DNA of 6,544 nucleotides from positions 1-6,544 of the forward strand of contig JABSRS010000202.1 of assembly GCA_013214885.1 (NCBI GenBank). The letters are read 5' to 3'. Positions within the stretch are counted from its first letter, which is position 1, and each line of letters begins with the position of its first letter. A program made the translations under genes and the position numbers. The stretch comes from Gammaproteobacteria bacterium. Its GTDB lineage: Bacteria > Pseudomonadota > Gammaproteobacteria > Enterobacterales > Psychrobiaceae. Shown here in pieces: positions 1 to 5,907 of this stretch. The notes beneath the pieces are model-generated. The model was not told the DNA's origin, ran no database searches, and saw nothing but the letters and a program-made list of their open reading frames with translations.

Positions 1-6
1 GAGGAG
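1..6 (+). promoter_or_regulatory. Shine-Dalgarno of the aminotransferase gene, decides its start
   Basis: GAGGAG occupies the first six bases and lies six bases before the ATG at 13-15, which is ideal spacing. The in-frame TTG at 7-9 directly abuts this site and could not be served by it. The ATG at 13 is therefore the likely start. Confidence 0.8.
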
Positions 7-12
7 TTGCTC

Positions 13-1353
13 ATGCAACAGTCTAAGAGCGCAGTATTGTTTGAACGAGCCAAGAAAGTGTTGCCAGGTGGAGTTAGCCGTAACACCATCTTTAAGCAGC
101 CACACCCTGACTATGTTGCCAGTGGCAAAGGCTGTTACGTCACCGACATTGATGGCGTACCCCGCATCGATTTTGCTAATAATATGGCGTCGCTTATTCA
201 TGGCCACGCTAATGAACAAGTCACCAACGCCATTATCAAACAGGTCCAACAGGGCACAGCGTTCACCATGGCAACCGAAGTTGAAATTGAGTACGCCGAA
301 CTGTTGTGTCAGCGCGTGCCAGGATTTGAAAAAATTCGCTTTGTTAACTCTGGGACCGAAGCCGTGATGGCGATGATCAAAGCGGCGCGAGCATTTACCT
401 CGAAAGCCAAAATTGCCAAAGTTGAAGGCGCCTACCACGGTGCTTATGATTACGCTGAAGTCAGCCAAACCGCTAATCCCAGCAACTGGGGCGAGCAAGC
501 ACAGCCACACAGTGTGCTAGTAGCAGCTGGCACGCCGCAAGGTGCGTTAGATGACGTTATCGTGATCCCTTATAACGATGTCGATGGCGCGCTGGCGATT
601 TTAAATCAACATCGCGGCGAGTTAGCGGCAATATTACTTGATCCCGTCTCGCACCGCGTTGGAATGGTGCCTGCAACACCCGAATTTGTTAATGCGCTGT
701 ATCAGTGGACGCGAGACAACAATGCGCTGTTATTGTTTGATGAAGTGATTACCTTTCGAGTTGGTTTTGGTGGCGCCCAAGAAAATTATGATGTGGCACC
801 CGATTTAACGGCGTTGGGCAAGATGATTGGTGGCGGTTTTCCCGTTGGCGCATTTGCTGGACGCAGTGATGTGATGGCAGTACTCGATCCACTCCAGCCT
901 AAAGTGTTACTCCCCCATTCTGGAACATTTTCAGCTAACCCTGTCACCATGACAGCAGGGCTTGAAGCAATGAAGATGTTTGATCAAGGCGCTGTGACCC
1001 GATTAAATGAGTTAGGCTCGCTCGCTCGCGGGCTAATAACCCAGGCAATTGAACGTGTCGGGATCAAAGCTTGTGTGACTGGCGCAGGTTCAATGCTGCG
1101 GGTTCATTTGAAGTCGCAGCCGCCCAGTAATTATCGCCAGGCGTTTAACAGCGCTGAAGAGGCCAAGGCGCTTAAAATATTACTTGAGCATCTCAATCAA
1201 AACTCAATCATGATGATTAATACTTGCTCGGCGATGCTATCAACCGCGATGACAGAACAAGAAATATCAATTTTGGCCCAGCAGTTAGAACAAGGTTTTA
1301 AACTGTTGATCGAACAAGTTCCTGCACTGGCTAATACGCCGGCATTTACCTAA
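13..1353 (+). CDS. PLP-dependent class III aminotransferase, glutamate-1-semialdehyde aminomutase-like
   Basis: A fold-type I PLP enzyme of 446 residues, full length for the family and cytosolic. Numbered from the ATG at 13, visible marks are the phosphate-binding NSGTEA around 112-117, EGAYHG with H142 beside the PLP ring, the DEV motif with D243 that pairs with the pyridine nitrogen, the Schiff-base lysine K270 in LGKMIGGGFPVGAF, and T305 in HSGTFSANP, which binds PLP phosphate from the second subunit. The sequence resembles HemL overall. However, it has DPVSHR at 210-215 where HemL has EPVAGN, and DEVITFR where HemL has DEVMTGFR. These fit the broad 'aspartate aminotransferase family' group that includes beta-amino-acid aminotransferases. 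The gene ends 11 bases before the thiolase gene, so they are probably co-transcribed. A true HemL role is possible but less likely. The amino donor and acceptor are unknown. Confidence 0.9.
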   Translation: MQQSKSAVLFERAKKVLPGGVSRNTIFKQPHPDYVASGKGCYVTDIDGVPRIDFANNMASLIHGHANEQVTNAIIKQVQQGTAFTMATEVEIEYAELLCQRVPGFEKIRFVNSGTEAVMAMIKAARAFTSKAKIAKVEGAYHGAYDYAEVSQTANPSNWGEQAQPHSVLVAAGTPQGALDDVIVIPYNDVDGALAILNQHRGELAAILLDPVSHRVGMVPATPEFVNALYQWTRDNNALLLFDEVITFRVGFGGAQENYDVAPDLTALGKMIGGGFPVGAFAGRSDVMAVLDPLQPKVLLPHSGTFSANPVTMTAGLEAMKMFDQGAVTRLNELGSLARGLITQAIERVGIKACVTGAGSMLRVHLKSQPPSNYRQAFNSAEEAKALKILLEHLNQNSIMMINTCSAMLSTAMTEQEISILAQQLEQGFKLLIEQVPALANTPAFT

Positions 1354-1364
1354 GGTCTTTTTTA

Positions 1365-2567
1365 ATGAACGAAGTATTTATTTGCGATGTAATTAGAACC
1401 CCCGTTGGACGATACGGTGGTGGTTTAAGTAAAGTGCGCGCCGATGATTTAGCCGCTATTCCTTTAAAGGCGTTAATGGCGAGAAATCCCCAGCTCGATT
1501 TTTCACAAGTTGATGATGTCATTCTTGGCTGTGCCAATCAAGCGGGTGAAGACAACCGCAACATTGCTCGAATGGCAACATTACTCGCTGGTCTGCCACA
1601 GGAAGTTCCTGCCAGCACGTTAAATCGCATATGTGGTTCTGGTTTAAATGCCATTGGCAGCGCGGCGCAGGCAATTGCTTGTGGTGAGGCGCAAGTTATT
1701 ATTGCTGGTGGCGTCGAAAGCATGACCCGCGCTCCTTTTGTGATGGCTAAAGCAGAATGTGCCTATTCACGAGCACCAGAAATGTTTGACTCAACCATGG
1801 GCTGGCGCTTTGTTAACAAAGCACTTGATAAGGCATATGGCACCGAAACCATGCCACAAACCGCCGAGAACTTGGCCAATGACTTTAACATTAGCCGTCA
1901 AGATCAAGATAAATTTGCCATATGGAGTCAGCAAAAAGCGGCGAGTGCCCAAGAAGCTGGCTGGTTTGGCCAAGAAATTGTGCCAGTAACAATCCCTGTT
2001 CGTCATAAAGACCCCATCATTTTTGACCAGGACGAGCACCCAAAGCTAACGACATTCGAAAAATTAGCTAGTTTGAAACCTTTTGTTTGTGACGACGGCT
2101 CAATTACAGCGGGTAATGCTTCTGGGATCAATGATGGTGCCGCTGCTGTGCTACTTGCGTCAGCTCAGGGTGTTGAGCAACACGTTTTAACCCCGATTGC
2201 TAAGGTGCTAGGCATGGCTGTTACAGGTGTTGAACCACGAGTGATGGGAATTGGACCCGTGTCAGCGACCAATAAATTACTCAAGCGGTTGAACCTAACA
2301 CTCGATCAAATCGATATTATCGAGCTCAATGAAGCCTTTGCTGCTCAGGCACTGGCCTGTGCCCGCGAATTAGGCTTAGCTGATGACGATCCTCGAATTA
2401 ACCCCCAAGGTGGCGCAATTGCGTTGGGTCATCCGCTGGGAATGAGTGGTACGCGTCTGGTAACAACAGCCGTGAGACAACTTGAACGCAGTAACAAGCA
2501 ATACGCTTTGTGTACTATGTGTATCGGCGTCGGCCAGGGAATTGCCTTAGTGATTGAGCGAGTATAA
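1365..2567 (+). CDS. pcaF: 3-oxoadipyl-CoA thiolase (PcaF/PaaJ type)
   Basis: A thiolase of exactly 400 residues, the usual length for 3-oxoadipyl-CoA thiolases. It cleaves 3-oxoadipyl-CoA with CoA to succinyl-CoA and acetyl-CoA, the last step of the beta-ketoadipate and phenylacetyl-CoA pathways. The catalytic set is complete: nucleophile C90 in NRICGSGLNA, NEAFA at 322-326, H356 in GGAIALGHPLGMSG, and C386 in CTMCIGVGQG. The PcaF/PaaJ signatures GCANQAGEDNRN (55-66), MGWRFVN (145-151) and GVEPRVMGIGP (288-298) separate it from generic acetoacetyl-CoA thiolases. An AAGG at 1352-1355, overlapping the stop of the aminotransferase gene, lies nine bases before the ATG. No other pca or paa gene is visible, so the natural substrate may be a related beta-ketoacyl-CoA from the pathway shared with the upstream aminotransferase. 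Confidence 0.93.
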   Translation: MNEVFICDVIRTPVGRYGGGLSKVRADDLAAIPLKALMARNPQLDFSQVDDVILGCANQAGEDNRNIARMATLLAGLPQEVPASTLNRICGSGLNAIGSAAQAIACGEAQVIIAGGVESMTRAPFVMAKAECAYSRAPEMFDSTMGWRFVNKALDKAYGTETMPQTAENLANDFNISRQDQDKFAIWSQQKAASAQEAGWFGQEIVPVTIPVRHKDPIIFDQDEHPKLTTFEKLASLKPFVCDDGSITAGNASGINDGAAAVLLASAQGVEQHVLTPIAKVLGMAVTGVEPRVMGIGPVSATNKLLKRLNLTLDQIDIIELNEAFAAQALACARELGLADDDPRINPQGGAIALGHPLGMSGTRLVTTAVRQLERSNKQYALCTMCIGVGQGIALVIERV

Positions 2568-2654
2568 CGAGTTGATTAGCTGATTGATTTTGTTGATAGA
2601 TAATAGTATTTTATTGATTGTCCTTGAAAGACTTTCCTTAAAATAGAATCCTTA

Positions 2655-2692
2655 AGAGTGCTGATAATGCTTTGTTAAAAGTCACGCACTCT
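2655..2692. repeat. Inverted repeat AGAGTGC / GCACTCT in the intergenic region
   Basis: A perfect 7-bp inverted repeat, with arms at 2655-2661 and 2686-2692 and a 24-base AT-rich loop. It lies 35-73 bases before the VOC gene. No T-run follows the right arm, so it is a poor intrinsic terminator for the thiolase transcript. It could be a regulator site or chance. Upstream in the same gap (2568-2618) TTGAT occurs four times, at 2572, 2584, 2593 and 2614, which is the only other structure seen there. Confidence 0.35.
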
Positions 2693-2703
2693 GAAAGTAT
2701 AAA
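2675..2703 (+). promoter_or_regulatory. Weak candidate sigma-70 promoter before the VOC gene
   Basis: TTAAAA at 2675-2680 and TATAAA at 2698-2703 are separated by 17 bases. The -10 is good but the -35 is poor. The implied start would leave a leader of about 20 bases that just contains the Shine-Dalgarno. The 160-base gap after the thiolase and the tight packing of the next three genes make a promoter somewhere in 2568-2715 likely. This exact assignment is a guess, since the AT-rich sequence offers several alternatives, such as TTGATT at 2584 with TATTTT at 2607. Confidence 0.25.
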
Positions 2704-2727
2704 ACAAATGATATCAGGAGGTTATTA

Positions 2728-3126
2728 ATGCAAGAAATCACAGGTATTAATCATGTTGGCTTAAGAGTAAAGAGTTTAGAAGTCTCACGCTCATTTTATC
2801 AAAAGCTCGGTTTTTTATTTTTAGTCGGTCCTGTTGGCCCAGAGCCAGTTGCCATTATGGAACATCCCTCAGGCGTCAATATCAACTTTATTTTAAATGC
2901 CGACACTAGCAGCACCAGCACAGAAAATATCCTGATGGATAGTCACCAAAAATACCCAGGTTTTACCCATATCGCACTACAAGTCTCTGATTTTAAATCA
3001 GCCGCCACCAAGGTTGAAGCTTTAGGGATGGTGATTACCGAAAAGGTTGAATACGAAGGAGCTCAATTCTTTTTTATTCGCGACCCCGATGGCAATGTGA
3101 TTGAGTTTCATCATCCAGCTAAGTAG
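2728..3126 (+). CDS. VOC-superfamily (glyoxalase/bleomycin-resistance fold) protein
   Basis: A 132-residue single-domain cytosolic protein with the two beta-alpha-beta-beta-beta modules of the vicinal oxygen chelate fold. Module 1 starts INHVGLRV (7-14) and runs through SRSFYQKLGF. Module 2 starts FTHIALQV (79-86) and ends FIRDPDGNVIEFHHP. Likely metal ligands are H9, H81 and E126. The strand that supplies the fourth ligand in glyoxalase I has NINFILN (51-57), with Asn where Glu is common, so the metal site may have three protein ligands. VOC proteins include lyases, dioxygenases, epimerases and antibiotic-modifying or binding proteins; which applies here cannot be told. The start is firm: AGGAGG at 2716-2721 lies six bases before the ATG. 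It is the first of three tightly packed genes and ends 19 bases before the membrane-protein gene. Confidence 0.88.
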   Translation: MQEITGINHVGLRVKSLEVSRSFYQKLGFLFLVGPVGPEPVAIMEHPSGVNINFILNADTSSTSTENILMDSHQKYPGFTHIALQVSDFKSAATKVEALGMVITEKVEYEGAQFFFIRDPDGNVIEFHHPAK

Positions 3127-3145
3127 CAGCCGTTGAGGTAAGTTA

Positions 3146-3535
3146 GTGGACTATACAGTTTGGCAGTTAATTATTGTGGTGATCGGATCGGCAATGGTAA
3201 TTTTGAGTGCTTGTTGTGTCCTATTCCCGCAACAGCTAATCGATACAATGCAGCAATTGGTTAACTCAAGGTTGGCAAAATACAGTGATATTGCGATTAG
3301 AATTTTGCTGGGAGTCTCCCTTATATTATCGGCACCGACAGCAACAATTCCGTTAATATTTACGGTGTTTGGTTACCTGTCATTACTGGCGGTGATCGCT
3401 ATGTTGATTTTAGGCACCAGCAAACTAGACACCATCATTAAATATTTAACCAGTATACTTCCTCTTTGGGCGGTGCGATTGGTCTGTGCATTTAGTGTAT
3501 TACTTTTTTCACTTTTAATTTATAACATCGGATAG
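3146..3535 (+). CDS. Small four-helix integral membrane protein, unknown function
   Basis: I do not recognise this 129-residue protein. It is strongly hydrophobic, with predicted membrane segments at about 6-27, 48-63, 67-89 and 107-127. An amphipathic stretch with Gln and charged residues (29-47) sits between the first two, and a short polar loop with Lys and Asp (91-100) sits before the last. Two adjacent cysteines (C23, C24) lie at the end of helix 1. There is no signal peptide distinct from helix 1, no catalytic motif and no transporter signature. The start is GTG at 3146, chosen because GAGG at 3135-3138 is seven bases upstream and the frame gives an N-terminus leading straight into helix 1. 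Gaps of 19 bases before it and 16 after it suggest it is co-transcribed with the VOC and HNH genes. Confidence 0.75.
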   Translation: MDYTVWQLIIVVIGSAMVILSACCVLFPQQLIDTMQQLVNSRLAKYSDIAIRILLGVSLILSAPTATIPLIFTVFGYLSLLAVIAMLILGTSKLDTIIKYLTSILPLWAVRLVCAFSVLLFSLLIYNIG

Positions 3536-3551
3536 TTCTAAAGGAATAATA

Positions 3552-3959
3552 ATGGGCGCTCGCCAGAAACTGTATGATCATATAAAACTCAATGGTCCGA
3601 AATTATATTGTGGCGAAGAGTTAAGGGCGATGGGCGAAATTAGTGACTGGGCTAGGGCACTGCGCCAACTACGACAAGACGAGGTTATTGTTTATGAGGT
3701 AGTAAACAATAACTACCATGTCACGACAATAAATCGATACTCTGCAACGACCAGCCGAGCTGGGTTAAGCAGTAAGGACAAATATCGGATTAGAAATAGA
3801 GATGGTCATCGATGTCAATCTTGTGGCCGAGGGGTAAATGACCACGTTAAACTTCACGTCGATCACAAGGTCCCTTTAGAATGTGGCGGTGATCATAGCG
3901 ATGATTTAGACAGCGCTACCATGACGATGGTGTTTCAACAGTCTAGTGGCTATCAATAA
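3552..3959 (+). CDS. HNH-endonuclease-like protein, N-terminal part up to a premature in-frame stop
   Basis: The ATG has AAGGA at 3541-3545, six bases upstream. Residues 1-61 look like a winged-helix DNA-binding module with the pattern G-x-I-x-DW-x-R-x-x-R-x-x-R (28-41), as placed before HNH domains in a family of putative restriction or DNA-repair nucleases. An HNH domain follows: RNRDGHRCQSCG (81-92) with the first zinc pair C88/C91, then LHVDHKVP (101-108) with the general-base H105, then GG at 112-113. The expected second half, N-L-x-x-LC-x-x-CN-x-x-K, is absent: residues 116-135 have no Cys and no HNH asparagine or final histidine. The frame ends at TAA 3957-3959 but continues with family-like sequence straight after it. 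The gene is therefore probably inactive as a nuclease, through an internal deletion plus a nonsense change. A recently shortened DNA-binding protein is an alternative. Confidence 0.75.
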   Translation: MGARQKLYDHIKLNGPKLYCGEELRAMGEISDWARALRQLRQDEVIVYEVVNNNYHVTTINRYSATTSRAGLSSKDKYRIRNRDGHRCQSCGRGVNDHVKLHVDHKVPLECGGDHSDDLDSATMTMVFQQSSGYQ

Positions 3960-4145
3960 TTGAAAACCCTGTTTGAGCATTCTCCAAACCAAAAATTTGC
4001 CCCCTCAATTTTACAAGGCATCGCAGGGATTAGAGATTGGGAAAGAACGGTTAGAGATATCAGGACAAAACATCAAATTAATATTGTGTGGCATCCTGCA
4101 ACGCCGACCGATCCTAGTGGCTTTTATATTAATCAAAGCACTTAA
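3960..4145 (+). pseudogene. C-terminal winged-helix remnant of the HNH gene, same frame after the stop
   Basis: This 61-codon open stretch starts at the very next codon after the TAA at 3957-3959 and shares the frame of the HNH gene. With the stop read through, the whole gene would be 196 residues. It contains AGIRDWERTVRDIR followed by an aromatic-rich hairpin ending in GFYIN. This repeats the pattern of the N-terminal module (GEISDWARALRQLR, then a hairpin ending TTIN). HNH proteins of this type commonly carry such a second module at the C-terminus. The codon at its start is TTG with no clear Shine-Dalgarno, so it is unlikely to be made as a separate protein. I read it as the detached end of one broken gene. 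Confidence 0.7.
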
Positions 4146-4161
4146 ACCGACACCAGGTGAA

Positions 4162-4188
4162 CCGCCCTAATGACCACTTGGAGGGCGG
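4162..4188. repeat. GC-rich inverted repeat at the convergent junction
   Basis: CCGCCCT (4162-4168) and AGGGCGG (4182-4188) form a perfect 7-bp stem with a 13-base loop, between the end of the HNH remnant and the end of the oppositely oriented cysteine-cluster gene. Its position suits a two-way terminator. Neither strand has a following T-run, and the hairpin includes the last codons and stop of the minus-strand gene, so intrinsic termination is doubtful. Confidence 0.4.
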
Positions 4189-4568
4189 CTATCTCGCATC
4201 AAAAAGTCTAATTTGACTTGAGCTTTGTGATGATTTCCTAAATCGATTACTTCAATCATTTCGCACTCATCCCTGATCATTTCTGCAATAAGACTTGGAT
4301 AATGACGGCAGTCTTCGGGTCGATCTAAATAAATACTGCAGGTATATTTTAGTTGGGCGGAAGGGTCGACATTAGGTTCAACTTCAAGAAAAGGGCATCT
4401 TGTGAGATTGGCCCCTGTTTGCGGATCGAACCATATTTGGTTGTTTTTAACATACTCGAATATTTCAGGGTTAAAGATTTCCCATATATCGATTTCTTCC
4501 TGGGTCGCAGCAATATCGCCATCGCCGTATTTGATACAACATTTACCGCATTGATTGCAATTCTTCAT
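4167..4568 (-). CDS. YkgJ-type CxxCxxCC zinc/iron-chelating domain protein
   Basis: A 133-residue cytosolic protein of the YkgJ family (Pfam CxxCxxCC domain). Numbered from the ATG at 4568-4566, the cluster CNQCGKCC gives C4, C7, C10 and C11. It is followed by a lone cysteine in RCPFL (C58), then C77 in the CSIYLDRPEDC segment and C87 at its end, in the order usual for the family: CPFL, then C-x-IY-x-x-RP-x-x-C-x-x-YP. An extra C102 lies in RDECEM. Such proteins are thought to bind Zn or Fe, but their biochemical role is mostly unknown. The ATG at 4568 is preferred over a TTG at 4577 because GAAGAG (4578-4583 complement) is nine bases from the ATG and directly abuts the TTG. It lies 48 bases after the anti-sigma gene in the same direction, so co-transcription is possible. 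Confidence 0.88.
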   Translation of the reverse strand: MKNCNQCGKCCIKYGDGDIAATQEEIDIWEIFNPEIFEYVKNNQIWFDPQTGANLTRCPFLEVEPNVDPSAQLKYTCSIYLDRPEDCRHYPSLIAEMIRDECEMIEVIDLGNHHKAQVKLDFLMRDSRPPSGH

Positions 4569-4616
4569 TGATGACAACTCTTCATCGATTACTAACAGTT
4601 TTGATAAGTTGCCAAC

Positions 4617-5324
4617 CTAAATGTTCCAATATATTGCATCCGTTAATTGCTTTTGATAAAAGCTCAAAGATTCGTCATGATTACCGACGATAAGCATATA
4701 AACCGATGATAATTCTTGGGCGATCCCTTGGTACTCTTGATTAGCAAACTCCGCTTGCATGGTGAAATCATGGTTTTTAGGCACTAAGAAGATATTAATC
4801 GGTCCCGTTTTACCGCTAATCACTAAATGGAGGCTATTAATCCCTTCGAATCGACAATCGTTAAACCAAGTAATATTGGTTAGAGAATCATTTAATTGAC
4901 CACCGAATGATTTTAAACGGTAATTAATACTTGAAATACTCGGTTGTTCGTCAACAACACCAGCAAATTCGCGGCCATGAGAAGTATGAGCGAGTGCATG
5001 CTGGGCTAGGCTGTAAGTGACTAAGTGATTACTGGTTTGCCATAGTGAGAAACTAACTGCTGCGACCAGAAATGAGGCGGCAATGGCCAACATCGCAGGT
5101 GTACGCTTTTTGACTGGGGCATCACAAGATTTACGAATAATTTCGCTGGCCAAAGTGTTTTTGACCATTGGCTGATTGAAAACTTGCTGCAAAGATTGCT
5201 CTAATGCTTTAGCTTGCGCTACTTTTTTTGCTAATTGTGGGTCAGCGTCGATAGCAGCCAAAAAGTCTGGATCTTGGCTGTGGGGATCAGCAGTAGCGAT
5301 TAAGTCATAGGTATTATTCGTCAT
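4617..5324 (-). CDS. Single-pass membrane anti-sigma protein, DUF3379-like
   Basis: A 235-residue protein with a cytosolic N-terminus (1-74), one membrane helix at about 77-96 after a KKR motif, and an extracytoplasmic C-terminal domain (about 97-235). The latter carries a GREFAGVVDEQPSIS-like segment and an SGKTGPINIFLVP strand region. The arrangement and C-terminal pattern fit the DUF3379 family, which lies next to ECF sigma genes in marine gammaproteobacteria and is presumed to hold the sigma factor at the membrane. The N-terminal domain has only one cysteine (C67) and no H-x3-C-x2-C motif, so it is not a zinc-binding (ZAS) anti-sigma factor. The ATG overlaps the sigma gene by 11 bases, and its Shine-Dalgarno lies inside sigma codons, implying translational coupling and a matched protein ratio. 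The anti-sigma role is inferred from context and topology. The signal sensed by the outer domain is unknown. Confidence 0.82.
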   Translation of the reverse strand: MTNNTYDLIATADPHSQDPDFLAAIDADPQLAKKVAQAKALEQSLQQVFNQPMVKNTLASEIIRKSCDAPVKKRTPAMLAIAASFLVAAVSFSLWQTSNHLVTYSLAQHALAHTSHGREFAGVVDEQPSISSINYRLKSFGGQLNDSLTNITWFNDCRFEGINSLHLVISGKTGPINIFLVPKNHDFTMQAEFANQEYQGIAQELSSVYMLIVGNHDESLSFYQKQLTDAIYWNI

Positions 5325-5832
5325 CCACTATCTCCTCGGTTGCATTGTTCATTAAAATGGTTAACTGTTTCTTTGCTCTAAACAGTCGTGTCATCACGGT
5401 GTTTTTGTTCAAACTTAATAGACTGGCTATTTCATCGCCACTAAAGCCAGCGATTATTTGGAGCATCAATGGCTCACGATATTCGGTTGCTAACATCATT
5501 ATGGCCCGTCGTAATTGTTGATGTTGTTGTTGATCTTCATGGTCATTCGATTCATCTACTATTTGAACTGTATCAATATCAACCAATTGTAATTGCTTTC
5601 GTTCAAAACGCCGGGCATTTTCACGCCTTAAAATAGTAATGAGCCAAGCTTTTGCTGCTTTTACTTCTTGTAATTGGTCAATGGCTTTCCATGCCCGCAA
5701 GAAGGTTTCTTGCAAAATGTCCTCAGCAATGTGCTTATCACCCGTTAACCAGAATGCATAGCGAAATAAGTCGCCATGGTACTGATTTACCAATAACTGG
5801 TATTTTTGCTGTAAAGCCTTCTTATTATTCAA
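5314..5832 (-). CDS. ECF (group 4) RNA polymerase sigma factor
   Basis: A 172-residue sigma factor with only regions 2 and 4, as in ECF sigmas. Region 2 spans about 10-77, with the core-binding DLFRYAFWLTGD (21-32), IAEDILQETFLRAW (35-48) and the promoter-melting segment KAWLITILRRENARRF (61-76). Region 4 spans about 106-157, with MLATEYREPLML and the helix-turn-helix FSGDEIASLLSLNKNTVMTRLFRAKK, which reads the -35 element. The linker (about 80-105) is acidic and Gln/His-rich. The start is TTG at 5832-5830: an in-frame TAA lies at 5847-5845, no ATG or GTG lies between, and no internal Met precedes region 2. AAGG at 5846-5843 is ten bases upstream. It is coupled to the anti-sigma gene downstream and lies 75 bases after the BatD-like gene. 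Its regulon cannot be told from the window. Confidence 0.94.
   Translation of the reverse strand: MNNKKALQQKYQLLVNQYHGDLFRYAFWLTGDKHIAEDILQETFLRAWKAIDQLQEVKAAKAWLITILRRENARRFERKQLQLVDIDTVQIVDESNDHEDQQQHQQLRRAIMMLATEYREPLMLQIIAGFSGDEIASLLSLNKNTVMTRLFRAKKQLTILMNNATEEIVDDE
5332..5337 (-). promoter_or_regulatory. Shine-Dalgarno of the anti-sigma gene inside the sigma coding sequence
   Basis: GAGGAG on the minus strand (CTCCTC on plus) lies seven bases before the ATG at 5324-5322. It is formed by the two Glu codons of the sigma factor's C-terminal EEIVDDE. Ribosomes ending the sigma frame at 5316-5314 stop just past this ATG, the arrangement expected for coupled translation. Confidence 0.8.
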
Positions 5833-5907
5833 GACCGCATTACCTTATGTTTAATTTCAGTTCGTGATGAATTTGTGACCAATAAGTGTTCTAATTTACA
5901 CCAGTTA
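5833..5907 (-). promoter_or_regulatory. Gap between BatD-like and sigma genes, possible weak promoter
   Basis: These 75 AT-rich bases could hold a promoter for the sigma operon. On the minus strand TTGGTC and TGAAAT are 17 bases apart, a poor sigma-70 match. GAACAC followed by TCATCA after about 16 bases is faintly like an ECF-type promoter that could allow autoregulation. Neither is convincing, and read-through from the BatD-like gene is equally possible. No terminator-like hairpin was found. Confidence 0.2.
5843..5846 (-). promoter_or_regulatory. Probable Shine-Dalgarno for the TTG start of the sigma gene
   Basis: AAGG on the minus strand overlaps the preceding in-frame TAA and lies ten bases from the TTG at 5832-5830, slightly long. 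A three-codon frame (ATG at 5840-5838, stop TGA at 5831-5829) overlaps the TTG but is only two bases from this site. The weak start suggests a low rate of sigma synthesis. Confidence 0.5.

Noticed and set aside
7..9. TTG as start of the aminotransferase gene
   Set aside because: It directly abuts the GAGGAG, whereas the ATG at 13 has ideal spacing.
1346..2039. Open frames antisense to, or in another frame of, the thiolase gene
   Set aside because: They lie fully within a gene with complete thiolase motifs, and their translations show no family pattern or ribosome site.
3900..3960. A frameshift restoring the second HNH Cys pair; the next frame contains RWCFNS, reminiscent of C-x-x-CHN
   Set aside because: That frame also holds a stop (TGA) at the first Cys position and another soon after. 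The downstream module is already in the original frame, so a nonsense change plus deletion is simpler.
4569..4577. TTG at 4577 as start of the cysteine-cluster gene
   Set aside because: It would add only three residues and abuts the GAAGAG site. The ATG at 4568 has a nine-base spacing.
5513..5535. CAA-type trinucleotide run in the sigma gene as a phase-variable repeat
   Set aside because: It is short and imperfect and encodes a Gln/His linker between sigma regions 2 and 4. A unit of three would not shift the frame.
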